Assembly (NCBI GenBank): GCA_020720815.1
Contig: DYNY01000001.1
Location: 29,304 to 74,533, forward strand
Length of the DNA: 45,230 nt
Reading direction: 5' to 3'
DNA from: Candidatus Elulimicrobium sp.
GTDB lineage: Bacteria; Patescibacteriota; Minisyncoccia; Phycocordibacterales; UBA918
Shown here: piece by piece, positions 23,730 through 31,858 of the stretch
Layout of the letters: each line of letters starts with the position of its first letter
Position numbering within the stretch: the first letter of the stretch is position 1
Position numbers and translations under genes: made by a program
Notes under the pieces: generated by a model
What the model saw: the letters and a program-made list of their open reading frames with translations, nothing else
Database searches by the model: none
Told to the model about the DNA's origin: nothing

Positions 23730-24995
23730 ATGCGTCAATCACAACTTTTCACCAAAACTCGTCGCGAGGCTCCGGCTGATGAGCCATCAAAGAATGCTCA
23801 ACTTTTAATTCGGGCTGGTTTTGTTTATAAAGAAATGGCTGGTGTCTATGCCTACTTGCCACTTGGCCTTGCTGTAGTAGAGAAGATTAAGGCGATTGTT
23901 AGAGAAGAAATGAACGCGATTGGTGGTCAAGAGCTCATTATGACCGCCCTACAAAAAAAAGAGCTATGGGAAAAAACTGATCGTTGGGATGATGAAAAAG
24001 TTGATGTTTGGTTTAAGTCTGAACTCAAAGCTGGTGGTGAAGTTGGCTTTGGTTGGAGTCACGAAGAGCCGATTGGTGAGATGATGAAAAATTACATTAC
24101 TAGTTACAAAGACTTGCCTATCTATGTTTATCAATTTCAAACTAAACTAAGAAACGAGTTGCGGGCTAAGAGTGGGGTGATGCGTGGACGTGAGTTTGTG
24201 ATGAAGGATATGTATTCTTTTTGTTTAGGCCAAAAGGATCATGACGCCTTCTATAATGCCACTATTGAGGCCTATAAGCGTGTTTATGCTAGATTGGGGT
24301 TAGGGGAGGATACGTTTATCACCTTTGCCTCAGGCGGGGCCTTTACTCAGTTTAGTCACGAATTTCAAACTATTTGCGAGGCGGGTGAGGACGCTATTTA
24401 CATCAATCGGGAAAAGGGAATTGCGATTAATGAAGAAGTTTTAAATGACGAAACATTAGCCAGTCTTAAAGTAACAAAAGAGGAATTGACGCTAGTCAAG
24501 ACGGCGGAAGTGGGGAATATTTTTAACTTCGGTCGCCAAAAAGCTACCGACCTTGAGCTAACCTACAAAGCGGAAACGGGTGAAGATGTTGCTGTTTGGA
24601 TGGGTTCTTATGGTATCGGTGTAACTAGATTGGTCGGCGTAATAGTGGAAAAATTCTCAGACGAAAAAGGTATGGTCTGGCCCGTTTCAGTAGCCCCCTT
24701 TTACGTTCATTTAATCGGGCTTAATAATGAGGATAATGCAGTTAAAGACTGGGCGGATGGGTTATATGCTTCACTAAAAGAGCGCGGTATCTCCGTACTT
24801 TATGATGATCGTAACCTAAGAGCCGGCGAGAAGTTTGCGGATAGTGACCTGATTGGTATTCCTTATCGAATTGTTGCTAGTAAACGCGGCCAAGCGGAGG
24901 GTACTTTTGAGGTGGTGACAAGGGCAACTGGAGAAGTTAGACAACTAACAGAGGAAGAACTCTATGCTGATTTTGATGCTAGCTTAGATACGTAG
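23730..24995 (+). CDS. proS: Prolyl-tRNA synthetase, short form
   Basis: This enzyme charges tRNA-Pro. It is a class II synthetase with the N-terminal motif SQLFTKTRREAPADEPSKNA, motif 2 region FQTKLRNELRAKSGVMRGRE and FVMKDMYSF, and the motif 3 region GSYGIGVTRLVG. A C-terminal anticodon-binding domain follows (LYDDRNLRAGEKFADSDLIG). At 421 residues it lacks most of the roughly 180-residue editing insertion of long bacterial ProS, so it resembles the short forms. ATG 23730 is used; an in-frame TTG two codons upstream is less likely. It heads a unit with mreB, mreC, mreD-like and PBP2 genes, 15 bases before mreB. Confidence 0.94.
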   Translation: MRQSQLFTKTRREAPADEPSKNAQLLIRAGFVYKEMAGVYAYLPLGLAVVEKIKAIVREEMNAIGGQELIMTALQKKELWEKTDRWDDEKVDVWFKSELKAGGEVGFGWSHEEPIGEMMKNYITSYKDLPIYVYQFQTKLRNELRAKSGVMRGREFVMKDMYSFCLGQKDHDAFYNATIEAYKRVYARLGLGEDTFITFASGGAFTQFSHEFQTICEAGEDAIYINREKGIAINEEVLNDETLASLKVTKEELTLVKTAEVGNIFNFGRQKATDLELTYKAETGEDVAVWMGSYGIGVTRLVGVIVEKFSDEKGMVWPVSVAPFYVHLIGLNNEDNAVKDWADGLYASLKERGISVLYDDRNLRAGEKFADSDLIGIPYRIVASKRGQAEGTFEVVTRATGEVRQLTEEELYADFDASLDT

Positions 24996-25010
24996 TACAA
25001 TGCGCTGTCA

Positions 25011-26084
25011 ATGAGCTTTTTTTCCCAACAACTAAATAAATTTGTCTCAGCTATTTCCACTGATATGGCTATTGACCTGGGAACAGCTAATACTTTGGTT
25101 TATGTAAGAGGCAAAGGGATTGTGCTGAATGAACCGACTATTGTGGCGATAAACAAAAAGACCGGGCAGTTGGTAGCTGTCGGTAATGAAGCAAAAGCTA
25201 TGCAAGGTCGAACACCGCAACATATAGAGGTAGTTAGGCCATTAGTGGATGGAGTGATTTCTGATTTTGAAGTTACGGAAGAAATGTTGGGTTATCTGAT
25301 AAATAAGGTGCATGGTGAAATGCGGTCTTTGATTGCGCCTAGGATGTTAATCGGGGTGCCATCAGGTATAACAAACGTCGAGATGCGTGCAGCGCGAGAT
25401 GCAGCTAAGAATGCCGGAGCACGCGATGTCTTTCTTATCGAAGAACCAATGGCGGCCGCGATTGGTTCTAAGCTACCAATCAGTAAGGCAATTGGAAGTA
25501 TGATTATTGATATTGGTGGTGGTACAACTGACATTGCTGTCATATCACTGAATGGTTTGGTAGTAGCCAAGAATCTACGAGTAGCTGGTGACCATCTAAA
25601 TGTTGCTATTGCTTCCTATGTGCGAGACCAGTTTAAGATTTATGTGGGTGAAAAGACAGCTGAGGATGCCAAGATTGCGCTAGCAGCTGTTCGGACTGAT
25701 GGTACTAGTAATGAAATGGTGGTTCGAGGACGTGATGTAATGACTGGTTTGCCACGGGAAGTAATTATTACAGCTGGTGATGTTCGTGACGCTGTCTCAA
25801 GTCAAGTAGAGACAATTGTTGAGGCGACCAGAGGAGTACTGGAAAAAACCCCACCGGAAGTTATGTCTGACATAATGCAACGAGGAATTAATCTTTGTGG
25901 TGGTGGTGCTCTTATACCAGGTCTATCTTCATTTTTAGAAGAAACATTACAGGTTCCAGTTATAGTCGTACCAGATCCTCTACGTGCAGTCGTACGTGGA
26001 GCTGGTATAGTTATAGAGAATCTTGAACAATATGAAGAAGTACTCATCGATAATGAGGAGGAACTATCGCCGTACCTCAACTAA
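25011..26084 (+). CDS. mreB: Rod-shape protein MreB, second paralogue
   Basis: This 357-residue bacterial actin has an N-terminal amphipathic stretch for membrane contact (MSFFSQQLNKFVSAIS). The phosphate-1 loop is AIDLGTANTLVYV (about 20-32), phosphate-2 is IIDIGGGTTDIAVIS, and the adenosine loop is NLCGGGALIPGLSSF. It is the canonical copy, because mreC, an mreD-like gene and PBP2 follow directly. Compared with the first paralogue (337 residues, at 11141) it has TANT instead of TTSI in the nucleotide loop and a longer N-terminus. Its 3' end overlaps the mreC start. Confidence 0.95.
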   Translation: MSFFSQQLNKFVSAISTDMAIDLGTANTLVYVRGKGIVLNEPTIVAINKKTGQLVAVGNEAKAMQGRTPQHIEVVRPLVDGVISDFEVTEEMLGYLINKVHGEMRSLIAPRMLIGVPSGITNVEMRAARDAAKNAGARDVFLIEEPMAAAIGSKLPISKAIGSMIIDIGGGTTDIAVISLNGLVVAKNLRVAGDHLNVAIASYVRDQFKIYVGEKTAEDAKIALAAVRTDGTSNEMVVRGRDVMTGLPREVIITAGDVRDAVSSQVETIVEATRGVLEKTPPEVMSDIMQRGINLCGGGALIPGLSSFLEETLQVPVIVVPDPLRAVVRGAGIVIENLEQYEEVLIDNEEELSPYLN

Positions 26085-26979
26085 ACCTTGGCGGGTTGGT
26101 TTTTTGGTGACGCTGGTGGTTTTGTTTATTGGTTTAATATTTCCGCAACTCATAGCCGGGTTATCATTCATTGCCCTTTACCCATTTCACACAATTTCTG
26201 TTTGGTATAAAAACAGTGAAGATGTATTCCCAAAATATTTGCGCAGCCGCTCAGAGTTGGCTGGTGAAATTGATGCACTGCAAGCAAAGATTGCTAATCA
26301 AACAGGAACACAGCTTTCAGTAAGGAGATTATTGGAAGAAAATATGCAACTTAGGGCCTTAGCTGAACTTGGTACGGTGGATGATCGACTGTTGGCTAAA
26401 GTAATTGTTCAGCCTAATCGCTTAAGTTATGACTTACTACAAATAGACAAGGGTAGTAATGACGGGGTCCAGGTTGGAGCGCCAGTTTATATTGGAATTG
26501 ACACTGCAATTGGTGTTGTCGTCCATACTTCACCTACTTATGCTTTTGTTGAATTAGTTACAACTCCGGGCTTTCTTTCAACAGCATATATTGTCGGTCC
26601 TAATATTTTCGCCCCCCTTGAAGGAGTGGGTGGTGGTGTAGCTAGAGTGAGTGTACCACAAGGAATAACTTTAACGGAAGGCAACTTGGTCTTGTTACCT
26701 AGTGTAACTAATGGCGTTTACGGAGAAATTGTTTCAATTGAAAACTTACCGACTCAACCGCAACAGTTTGGTTACGTGACACCACCATTGCCACTACAGG
26801 GTATACTTTATGTATCAGTTGATCGTTATATTCCGAGTGAGCGCAATGAAGCCGAAATTGATTTAGCGATAAAAGAGTCAGTGCAAAGTTATTTTCGTTT
26901 AAATAAGGTTGATTTATTTGCTACCACCACTAACTTAGGTACTACTACAGCGACAGATACAGGAGACATCATTGAATAA
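26053..26979 (+). CDS. mreC: Cell-shape protein MreC
   Basis: MreC links the MreB filament to the wall-synthesis enzymes outside the membrane. It has a basic N-terminus, one membrane helix (about residues 14-38), a coiled coil (about 55-95) and the beta-rich MreC core (about 100-265) with LAKVIVQPNRLSYDLLQIDK, GSNDGVQVGAPVYI and a late GVYGEIVSIE. About 308 residues is normal. ATG 26053 overlaps mreB by 32 bases, and in-frame ATGs at 26023 and 26032 are alternatives. The overlap implies translational coupling. Confidence 0.92.
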   Translation: MRRNYRRTSTKPWRVGFLVTLVVLFIGLIFPQLIAGLSFIALYPFHTISVWYKNSEDVFPKYLRSRSELAGEIDALQAKIANQTGTQLSVRRLLEENMQLRALAELGTVDDRLLAKVIVQPNRLSYDLLQIDKGSNDGVQVGAPVYIGIDTAIGVVVHTSPTYAFVELVTTPGFLSTAYIVGPNIFAPLEGVGGGVARVSVPQGITLTEGNLVLLPSVTNGVYGEIVSIENLPTQPQQFGYVTPPLPLQGILYVSVDRYIPSERNEAEIDLAIKESVQSYFRLNKVDLFATTTNLGTTTATDTGDIIE

Positions 26980-26982
26980 AAT

Positions 26983-27243
26983 ATGTTAAGGGTAATAATT
27001 CTTTTCCTTTTGTTAATATCGATTTTGACTCAGTCATATTACTTGGCTGGGGCTTTATATATTGGTTATTTATTTTGGTATACTGGTTATGAAATTGTCG
27101 CTCTTGCTATTTTAATTGATGGCTATTATGGGGTTTTTTCTAGCTTTCCTGCCTTTACGGTAATTACTTTTTTCCTTTGGACTCTACTTACATACCTGAA
27201 GAAACTTTTATTGTATACTGGGGGGAATGAGGTTATTTCGTAA
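26983..27243 (+). CDS. Short MreD-like membrane protein
   Basis: This 86-residue protein has about three membrane helices (near residues 3-19, 20-45 and 55-75). It occupies the mreD position, 3 bases after mreC and overlapping PBP2 by 17 bases. The stretch YEIVALAILIDGYYGVFSSF resembles the conserved C-terminal part of MreD. Typical MreD has about 160 residues and five or six helices, so this is a half-size version or a functional replacement. Assignment rests mainly on position and hydropathy. Confidence 0.6.
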   Translation: MLRVIILFLLLISILTQSYYLAGALYIGYLFWYTGYEIVALAILIDGYYGVFSSFPAFTVITFFLWTLLTYLKKLLLYTGGNEVIS

Positions 27244-28927
27244 AAAACGGCGGCCGCTTGTTGAACTAGATGAAGTATTGCTTGATGCTACAAATATTCC
27301 GTCTTTTAACCAGGCCCGTATGGAAGGAAAGAGAGAGTTGCCCATTTCAATTCGTAGTATCTACGGAGTCGGGGTAGTTTTTTTAGTTATCATTTTACTT
27401 TTTGGGACAAAAATTTCTAACCTCCAAGTAATAGAAGGAGCAGAATTTAAGTCAATTGCTGAAAATAATTCAGTCAATCAGGCGGTTATTATTGCTGAAA
27501 GGGGTGTTGTCTATGATAGAAGAGGGGAACTGGTGGCTTGGAATGAGTTTGATGATCGGAGTGTTTATGATTTTCCGATTCGCGCTTATACCGATCGGCT
27601 TGGTCTAGGGCAGGTTTTGGGTTATGTTAGCTATCCACGTAAAGATAGTCGTGGTTTTTATTACCGAACTGAATACATTGGTCGCAGTGGTATTGAATCG
27701 GCTTATGATAGTATTTTGCGTGGATCTAATGGCACTAAAATTGTAGTGGCGGATGCTTTGGGTGGAATTGTTGGAGAGCATACAATTAGTTTAAGTAAAT
27801 CTGGCGAAGCATTACATTTGTCACTTGATGTTGAACTGTCTGAGGCTATGTATCAAATCATCTCTACATCGAGTGCTCGGGCTGGTTTTAGAAGTGGAGC
27901 GGGGGCTATTATGGACGTTCATACTGGTGAGATTATTGCTTTAACTAGTTTTCCAACTTATGACCCAGAAGTAATGGCCGATGGATACGATACTGAAACT
28001 ATAGAATTATATAATAGTGATGATAGGCTACCTTTTTTAAATAAAGTAATTAGTGGAGCATATACGCCTGGCTCAATTGTAAAACCTTTTCTAGCGTACG
28101 GCGCCTTGGCGGAGAAGATTATTGACCCAATGAAACAAATCACTAGTACTGGTGAGATAATAATTCCTAATCCATATAACCCTAGTAACCCATCTCGGTT
28201 TACTGACTGGCGGGCCCATGGAGTAATGACCATGCGAGAGGCTATTGCTTTTTCTTCTAATGTCTATTTCTATACTATCGGTGGTGGTTTTGGAGATCAG
28301 AAAGGTTTAGGAATCACTAAGATGGCTGAGTATTATCGTCTCTTCGGTTTAGGTAGTAGTACTGGTATTACGATTGCTCAAGAACAGTTTGGGGTGGTGC
28401 CTGATCCGGCCTGGAAGGCGGAGGTATTTAATGATGATTGGCGACTAGGTGATACGTACTTTACTGCTATTGGACAATTTGGTTTTTTGACCACACCTAT
28501 TCAGATGTTACGTGCTTATTCTGCTATTGCTAATGGTGGTATTTTACTTAAACCGCATGTACTTTTAGGTAAACAGGGTGAAAGTTTAGATTTAAATTTA
28601 AATCAGGATTATTTAAAAATAATTCATGAAGGTATGCGTATGACCGTTATAAAAGACGGTGGCACAGCTAGGGCTCTAGAAAGAAAAGATGTGGCAGTTG
28701 TAGCTAAATCAGGTACAGCTGAAGTAGGGGTAGGTAATGCTTATGTGAACTCCTGGGCGGCTGGATTTTTCCCTTACGAAGACCCAAAATACGCATTTAT
28801 TTTGATGATGGATAAAGCGCCTCGAAGTAATGCTCTGGGTGCTACGAGGATTATGGGTGATGTTATTGAGTGGATGTCGATTAATCGTCCTGAGTATTTG
28901 GGGATTGATATTAACCAAATAAATTGA
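27227..28927 (+). CDS. mrdA: Penicillin-binding protein 2, elongation-specific transpeptidase
   Basis: PBP2 cross-links peptidoglycan during cell elongation. The 566 residues start with a cytoplasmic tail, then one membrane helix (about 46-66) and a dimerisation domain (IAERGVVYDRRGELVAWN). The transpeptidase domain has SIVK (about 282-285, the active-site serine), SSN (about 343) and KSG (about 494, in AKSGTAEVG). It ends with TGA, which shows that TGA is a stop in this organism. The ATG is preceded by a run of G that could act as a weak ribosome site. It closes the proS-mreBCD unit. Confidence 0.95.
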   Translation: MRLFRKKRRPLVELDEVLLDATNIPSFNQARMEGKRELPISIRSIYGVGVVFLVIILLFGTKISNLQVIEGAEFKSIAENNSVNQAVIIAERGVVYDRRGELVAWNEFDDRSVYDFPIRAYTDRLGLGQVLGYVSYPRKDSRGFYYRTEYIGRSGIESAYDSILRGSNGTKIVVADALGGIVGEHTISLSKSGEALHLSLDVELSEAMYQIISTSSARAGFRSGAGAIMDVHTGEIIALTSFPTYDPEVMADGYDTETIELYNSDDRLPFLNKVISGAYTPGSIVKPFLAYGALAEKIIDPMKQITSTGEIIIPNPYNPSNPSRFTDWRAHGVMTMREAIAFSSNVYFYTIGGGFGDQKGLGITKMAEYYRLFGLGSSTGITIAQEQFGVVPDPAWKAEVFNDDWRLGDTYFTAIGQFGFLTTPIQMLRAYSAIANGGILLKPHVLLGKQGESLDLNLNQDYLKIIHEGMRMTVIKDGGTARALERKDVAVVAKSGTAEVGVGNAYVNSWAAGFFPYEDPKYAFILMMDKAPRSNALGATRIMGDVIEWMSINRPEYLGIDINQIN

Positions 28928-28932
28928 AAAAT

Positions 28933-28960
28933 TTGACCAAGAGGGTTAAGTGGGTATAAT
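28933..28960 (+). promoter_or_regulatory. greA promoter
   Basis: TTGACC (28933-28938) and TATAAT (28955-28960) are 16 bases apart. The start point would be near 28967, giving a leader of about 14 bases before the greA ATG. The box lies right after the PBP2 stop. Confidence 0.7.
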
Positions 28961-28980
28961 TGGGTAAATCTTATTTTCGT

Positions 28981-29451
28981 ATGAATGACACACAAGCATT
29001 TTTGACCGCTGAAAAGTTTGATGAGCTTAAGAGAGAATTAGATCACTTAAAGACCGTGCGACGCAAAGAGGTGGCTGAATCACTTGAATATGCTCGTAGT
29101 CTAGGAGATCTCTCGGAAAATGCCGAATACCAGGAAGCACGTGATATGCAATCCGCAATTGAAGAAAGAATCGGTTATTTAGAGAAAATTATCAAAGAAG
29201 CAAAGATAGTCGCACATGAGAAGAAGGGAGGTGTCATAAGTTTGGGTTCTGTGGTTACTATCCAAAAAGAAAAGGAGAAAGATAGTCGCACCTACACTAT
29301 TGTTGGTTCAGATGAAGCTAATATCCACGAGAAAAAATTATCATACCTCTCACCACTAGGTGAGGCCTTGATTGGAAAAACTAAAGGTGACGAATTCGTT
29401 TTTGAAACACCGACTGGAAAACAGAAGTATAAAGTGTTGAAAGTTGAATAG
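28981..29451 (+). CDS. greA: Transcription elongation factor GreA
   Basis: GreA rescues backtracked RNA polymerase by stimulating transcript cleavage. The 156 residues show the N-terminal coiled coil with the acidic tip GDLSENAEYQEARDMQ (about 40-55) and the C-terminal FKBP-like domain (YTIVGSDEANIHEKKLSYLS, then SPLGEALIGKTKGDEF). ATG 28981 is used because the upstream in-frame TTG at 28960 overlaps the -10 box. It ends in TAG and is followed by a terminator. Confidence 0.96.
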   Translation: MNDTQAFLTAEKFDELKRELDHLKTVRRKEVAESLEYARSLGDLSENAEYQEARDMQSAIEERIGYLEKIIKEAKIVAHEKKGGVISLGSVVTIQKEKEKDSRTYTIVGSDEANIHEKKLSYLSPLGEALIGKTKGDEFVFETPTGKQKYKVLKVE

Positions 29452-29458
29452 ACATGAT

Positions 29459-29502
29459 TAATAGAAAAAACGATGCTTAACGCGTCGGTTTTTTCTATTT
29501 AT
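29459..29502 (+). terminator. Terminator after greA
   Basis: An imperfect stem pairs AATAGAAAAAACGATGC with GCGTCGGTTTTTTCTATT around a 5-base loop. The T-rich right arm makes it a rho-independent type. It separates greA from the lysS promoter region. Confidence 0.7.
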
Positions 29503-29568
29503 TTAAATTCAAAGTTAGAAAGCAGTTGTTTAAGTTGTAATTTTGCGTAATTAGCAATAAAACGCTAC

Positions 29569-29574
29569 TATAAT
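29569..29574 (+). promoter_or_regulatory. lysS -10 box, leaderless start
   Basis: A perfect TATAAT ends 6 bases before the lysS ATG, so transcription would start at or next to the ATG. No good -35 box is at 17 bases; a TTGCGT lies 20 bases upstream. Confidence 0.55.
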
Positions 29575-29580
29575 CTCATT

Positions 29581-31038
29581 ATGTCAGGACTTGATGAAGT
29601 ACGTGCAGAAAGACTTAAAAAATTAAACACGCTCAAAGAGCATGGGATGGATCCTTACCCGGCTAAAGTGTCTCGTACCCATGAAATAGCTAAAGTGATA
29701 GAAAACTTTGACGACCTTGAACAAGTTGGAGAAGAATTAGTTCTGGTTGGTAGGGTGATGGTGGTGCGTGGGCAGGGGGCGATTATGTTTGTTGAGGTAC
29801 AAGATGCCACTGGTAAGCTCCAGGCAGTCTTTAAGGGCGACGATATCGATCCTGACACGTTTGCACTATTTAAGGCCGTAGTGGATGCTGGAGACCATAT
29901 ACAAGTGATTGGTACACTATTTATTACACAGCGCGGTGAGAAGTCACTCCTTGTGAAGCAGTGGTCAATGGTATCTAAGAGCCTACTACCTCTGCCAGAT
30001 AAATATCATGGTCTACAAAATGAAGAAGAGCGTTTTCGTAAGCGTTATTTAGATTTACTTGGTCGCGATGATTTGCGGGCGATGTTTAAGCGTAAAGAAA
30101 AATTTTGGGATGTTACTCGTACTTTTCTAAAAAATGAAGGCTTTACTGAGGTAGAGACACCGACCTTGGAAGTAACTACTGGTGGAGCGGAAGCCCGACC
30201 ATTTGCGACTCATCACAATGATTTCGATATTGATGTATTTTTGCGTATCTCTATCGGTGAATTATGGCAGAAGCGTCTCTTGGCAGCTGGTTTTGAAAAG
30301 ACCTTTGAAATCGGAAGAGCCTATCGCAATGAAGGCAGTAGCCCAAACCACCTCCAAGAATTTACTAACCTTGAGTTCTATCAAGCGTACGCCACTTACG
30401 AAGATGGGATGAAACTAGTAGAAAATCTTTACCGCCGGATTGCAGAAGAAGTGTATGGTACTACGACTTTCACACGCGGTGAGTATACTTTTAATTTAGC
30501 TGATGAATGGACAAGGATTGACTATGCCGAAGAGATATTAAAACAAACCGGTGTAAATCTAGCAACGACGACCGAAGAGGAAATAAAAGCCAAGCTTAGA
30601 GAACTCGAAGTGAAATACGAAGGCGAGAACCTGGAGCGTCTAACTGACACACTCTGGAAGTATTGTAGAAAGAATATCGCTGGTCCGGCTTTTTTAATTA
30701 ACCATCCAAAGCTTGTCTCGCCACTGGCAAAATCCGTCGAAGGAAGACCGGAGGCAGCGCAACGTTTCCAACCCCTCATTGCTGGTACCGAAGTGGGGAA
30801 TGGTTACTCCGAGTTGAACGACCCACTCGAACAGAAAGCTCGCTTTGATCTACAGCAAGTTATGATTGATAGAGGTGATGAAGAGGCCATGATGCCAGAC
30901 TTTGAATTCGTCGAAATGCTCGAGCATGGCATGCCTCCAGCTTGTGGCTTTGGTTTTGGCGAACGTCTCTTTGCAATTCTTGAAGATAAGACTATCCGCG
31001 AAACGCAATTATTTCCACTGATGAAACCGAGGGAATAG
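29581..31038 (+). CDS. lysS: Lysyl-tRNA synthetase, class II
   Basis: This enzyme charges tRNA-Lys. The 485 residues comprise an N-terminal OB-fold anticodon domain (about 35-145, GRVMVVRGQGAIMFVEVQD) and a class II catalytic core. Motif 2 is FEIGRAYRNEGSSPNHLQEF (about 241-260) and the motif 3 area is GFGFGERLFAILEDK (about 460-474), where most bacterial LysS have GIDRL. That variant is the main unusual feature. The ATG follows a -10 box by 6 bases. The grpB-like gene begins 5 bases after the stop. Confidence 0.95.
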   Translation: MSGLDEVRAERLKKLNTLKEHGMDPYPAKVSRTHEIAKVIENFDDLEQVGEELVLVGRVMVVRGQGAIMFVEVQDATGKLQAVFKGDDIDPDTFALFKAVVDAGDHIQVIGTLFITQRGEKSLLVKQWSMVSKSLLPLPDKYHGLQNEEERFRKRYLDLLGRDDLRAMFKRKEKFWDVTRTFLKNEGFTEVETPTLEVTTGGAEARPFATHHNDFDIDVFLRISIGELWQKRLLAAGFEKTFEIGRAYRNEGSSPNHLQEFTNLEFYQAYATYEDGMKLVENLYRRIAEEVYGTTTFTRGEYTFNLADEWTRIDYAEEILKQTGVNLATTTEEEIKAKLRELEVKYEGENLERLTDTLWKYCRKNIAGPAFLINHPKLVSPLAKSVEGRPEAAQRFQPLIAGTEVGNGYSELNDPLEQKARFDLQQVMIDRGDEEAMMPDFEFVEMLEHGMPPACGFGFGERLFAILEDKTIRETQLFPLMKPRE

Positions 31039-31043
31039 TCGCT

Positions 31044-31559
31044 ATGTCTTCACTAGGTTTAGGATACGATGAAGTGAAGTTGTAGGAGTTTGATTTTTCT
31101 TGGCACAAAGAATTTGCTTGTGAAGAGCAAAAAATTAAAGGACTGAACCATAAGGATATTAAAGGGATAGAGCACGTTGGCAGCACCGCGGTGCCGGGAA
31201 TGCCAGCTAAACCAATAATCGATATATTAGTTGGTGAAAACAGATATAAAGATTTTAAAAAATTAATTAAACCACTCAAATCTGTAGGTTATTATTTTCA
31301 TCGTGAGCCACGCAGATATCAGGTTTTATTTCTTAAGAAAATAAACGGAGAAGCAACATCTCATCATTTAAAGATTGTAAAATTTAATGGTAAATCTTGG
31401 AGGGACTATTTAAAATTTAGAGACACCTTAAATTCTGATAGAAAGTTATTTAATAATTATAAAAAACTAAAAATTTCTTTGAGTAATCATTATCCAAATG
31501 ATAGAAAGAAGTATACAACTGGTAAGCAAGAATTAATTAAAAACACTTTGCGGAAATAA
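31044..31559 (+). pseudogene. GrpB/UPF0157-family gene with an in-frame amber codon
   Basis: The frame starts at ATG 31044, 5 bases after lysS, and reads 13 codons before a TAG at 31083-31085. It then continues without interruption to 31559 with full GrpB-family features: FSWHKEFACEEQKI, IEHVGSTAVPGMPAKPIIDI and HRYLKF-like HHLKIVKFNGKSWRDYLKFR. The whole frame would encode about 171 residues, the family norm. After the TAG no ATG, GTG or TTG occurs before the conserved HVGSTAVPG block, so a downstream restart would lose that core. TAG ends many other genes here, so it is not recoded. It is a recent nonsense mutation, a sequencing error or a readthrough site. GrpB proteins belong to the nucleotidyltransferase fold; their function is poorly known. 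Confidence 0.75.
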
Positions 31560-31579
31560 AGAGACTGAATATTAATTTA

Positions 31580-31620
31580 CAAAAACTTAGTGACCTTTAG
31601 GTCACTAAGTTTTTGTTTTG
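31580..31620 (+). terminator. Strong terminator after the lysS-grpB unit
   Basis: A 16-bp perfect stem pairs CAAAAACTTAGTGACC (31580-31595) with its complement (31600-31615) around the loop TTTA and ends in a T-rich tract. The A tract on the left makes it usable in both directions. Confidence 0.85.
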
Positions 31621-31636
31621 CACATCACAATGATAA

Positions 31637-31723
31637 GTCTCCGTTTAATCATGATTTGAAAGCCCCTGCAGTGCAGATGTCATAAACGAGAACCGGGCTG
31701 GAAAATTATGATTAAACGGAGAC
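31637..31723. repeat. 87-bp inverted-repeat element upstream of mraZ
   Basis: Arms of 21 bases (31637-31657, starting GTCTCCGTTTAATCAT, and 31703-31723) match with one mismatch. A second nested pairing is AGCCC (31661-31665) with GGGCT (31695-31699). The right arm can instead pair with TCTCC at 31727-31731, giving two exclusive folds. It has no coding potential. It may be a structured RNA, a regulatory leader or a small mobile element. Confidence 0.5.
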
Positions 31724-31766
31724 GCTTCTCCTCGTTGCGCGCTACTTCCTATCGAATGTGTGCATA

Positions 31767-31823
31767 AGTGGTTAGACAGTGGGGTGAAGTGGTATATGAT
31801 GTAGGAGTGGTGGGAGATAGTGG
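31767..31823 (+). promoter_or_regulatory. mraZ promoter with MraZ-box-like AGTGG repeats
   Basis: The -35 box TTAGAC (31772-31777) and the -10 box TATGAT (31795-31800) are 17 bases apart. AGTGG occurs at 31767, 31778 and 31788, which gives 11- and 10-base spacing on one face of the helix around the -35 and in the spacer. Two more copies lie at 31806 and 31819. MraZ proteins are known to bind short GTGG-type direct repeats before their own operon, so this is a likely autoregulatory site. Confidence 0.7.
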
Positions 31824-31826
31824 AAT

Positions 31827-31846
31827 GTATGACGAAAGTCGTATAG
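31827..31846 (+). promoter_or_regulatory. Small GAAA-loop hairpin in the mraZ leader
   Basis: TATGAC, the tetraloop GAAA, then GTCGTA forms a compact hairpin with one G-U pair, about 15 bases before the mraZ start. It could affect mRNA stability or translation; no function is shown. Confidence 0.35.
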
Positions 31847-31858
31847 ACTAGTCAAGAC

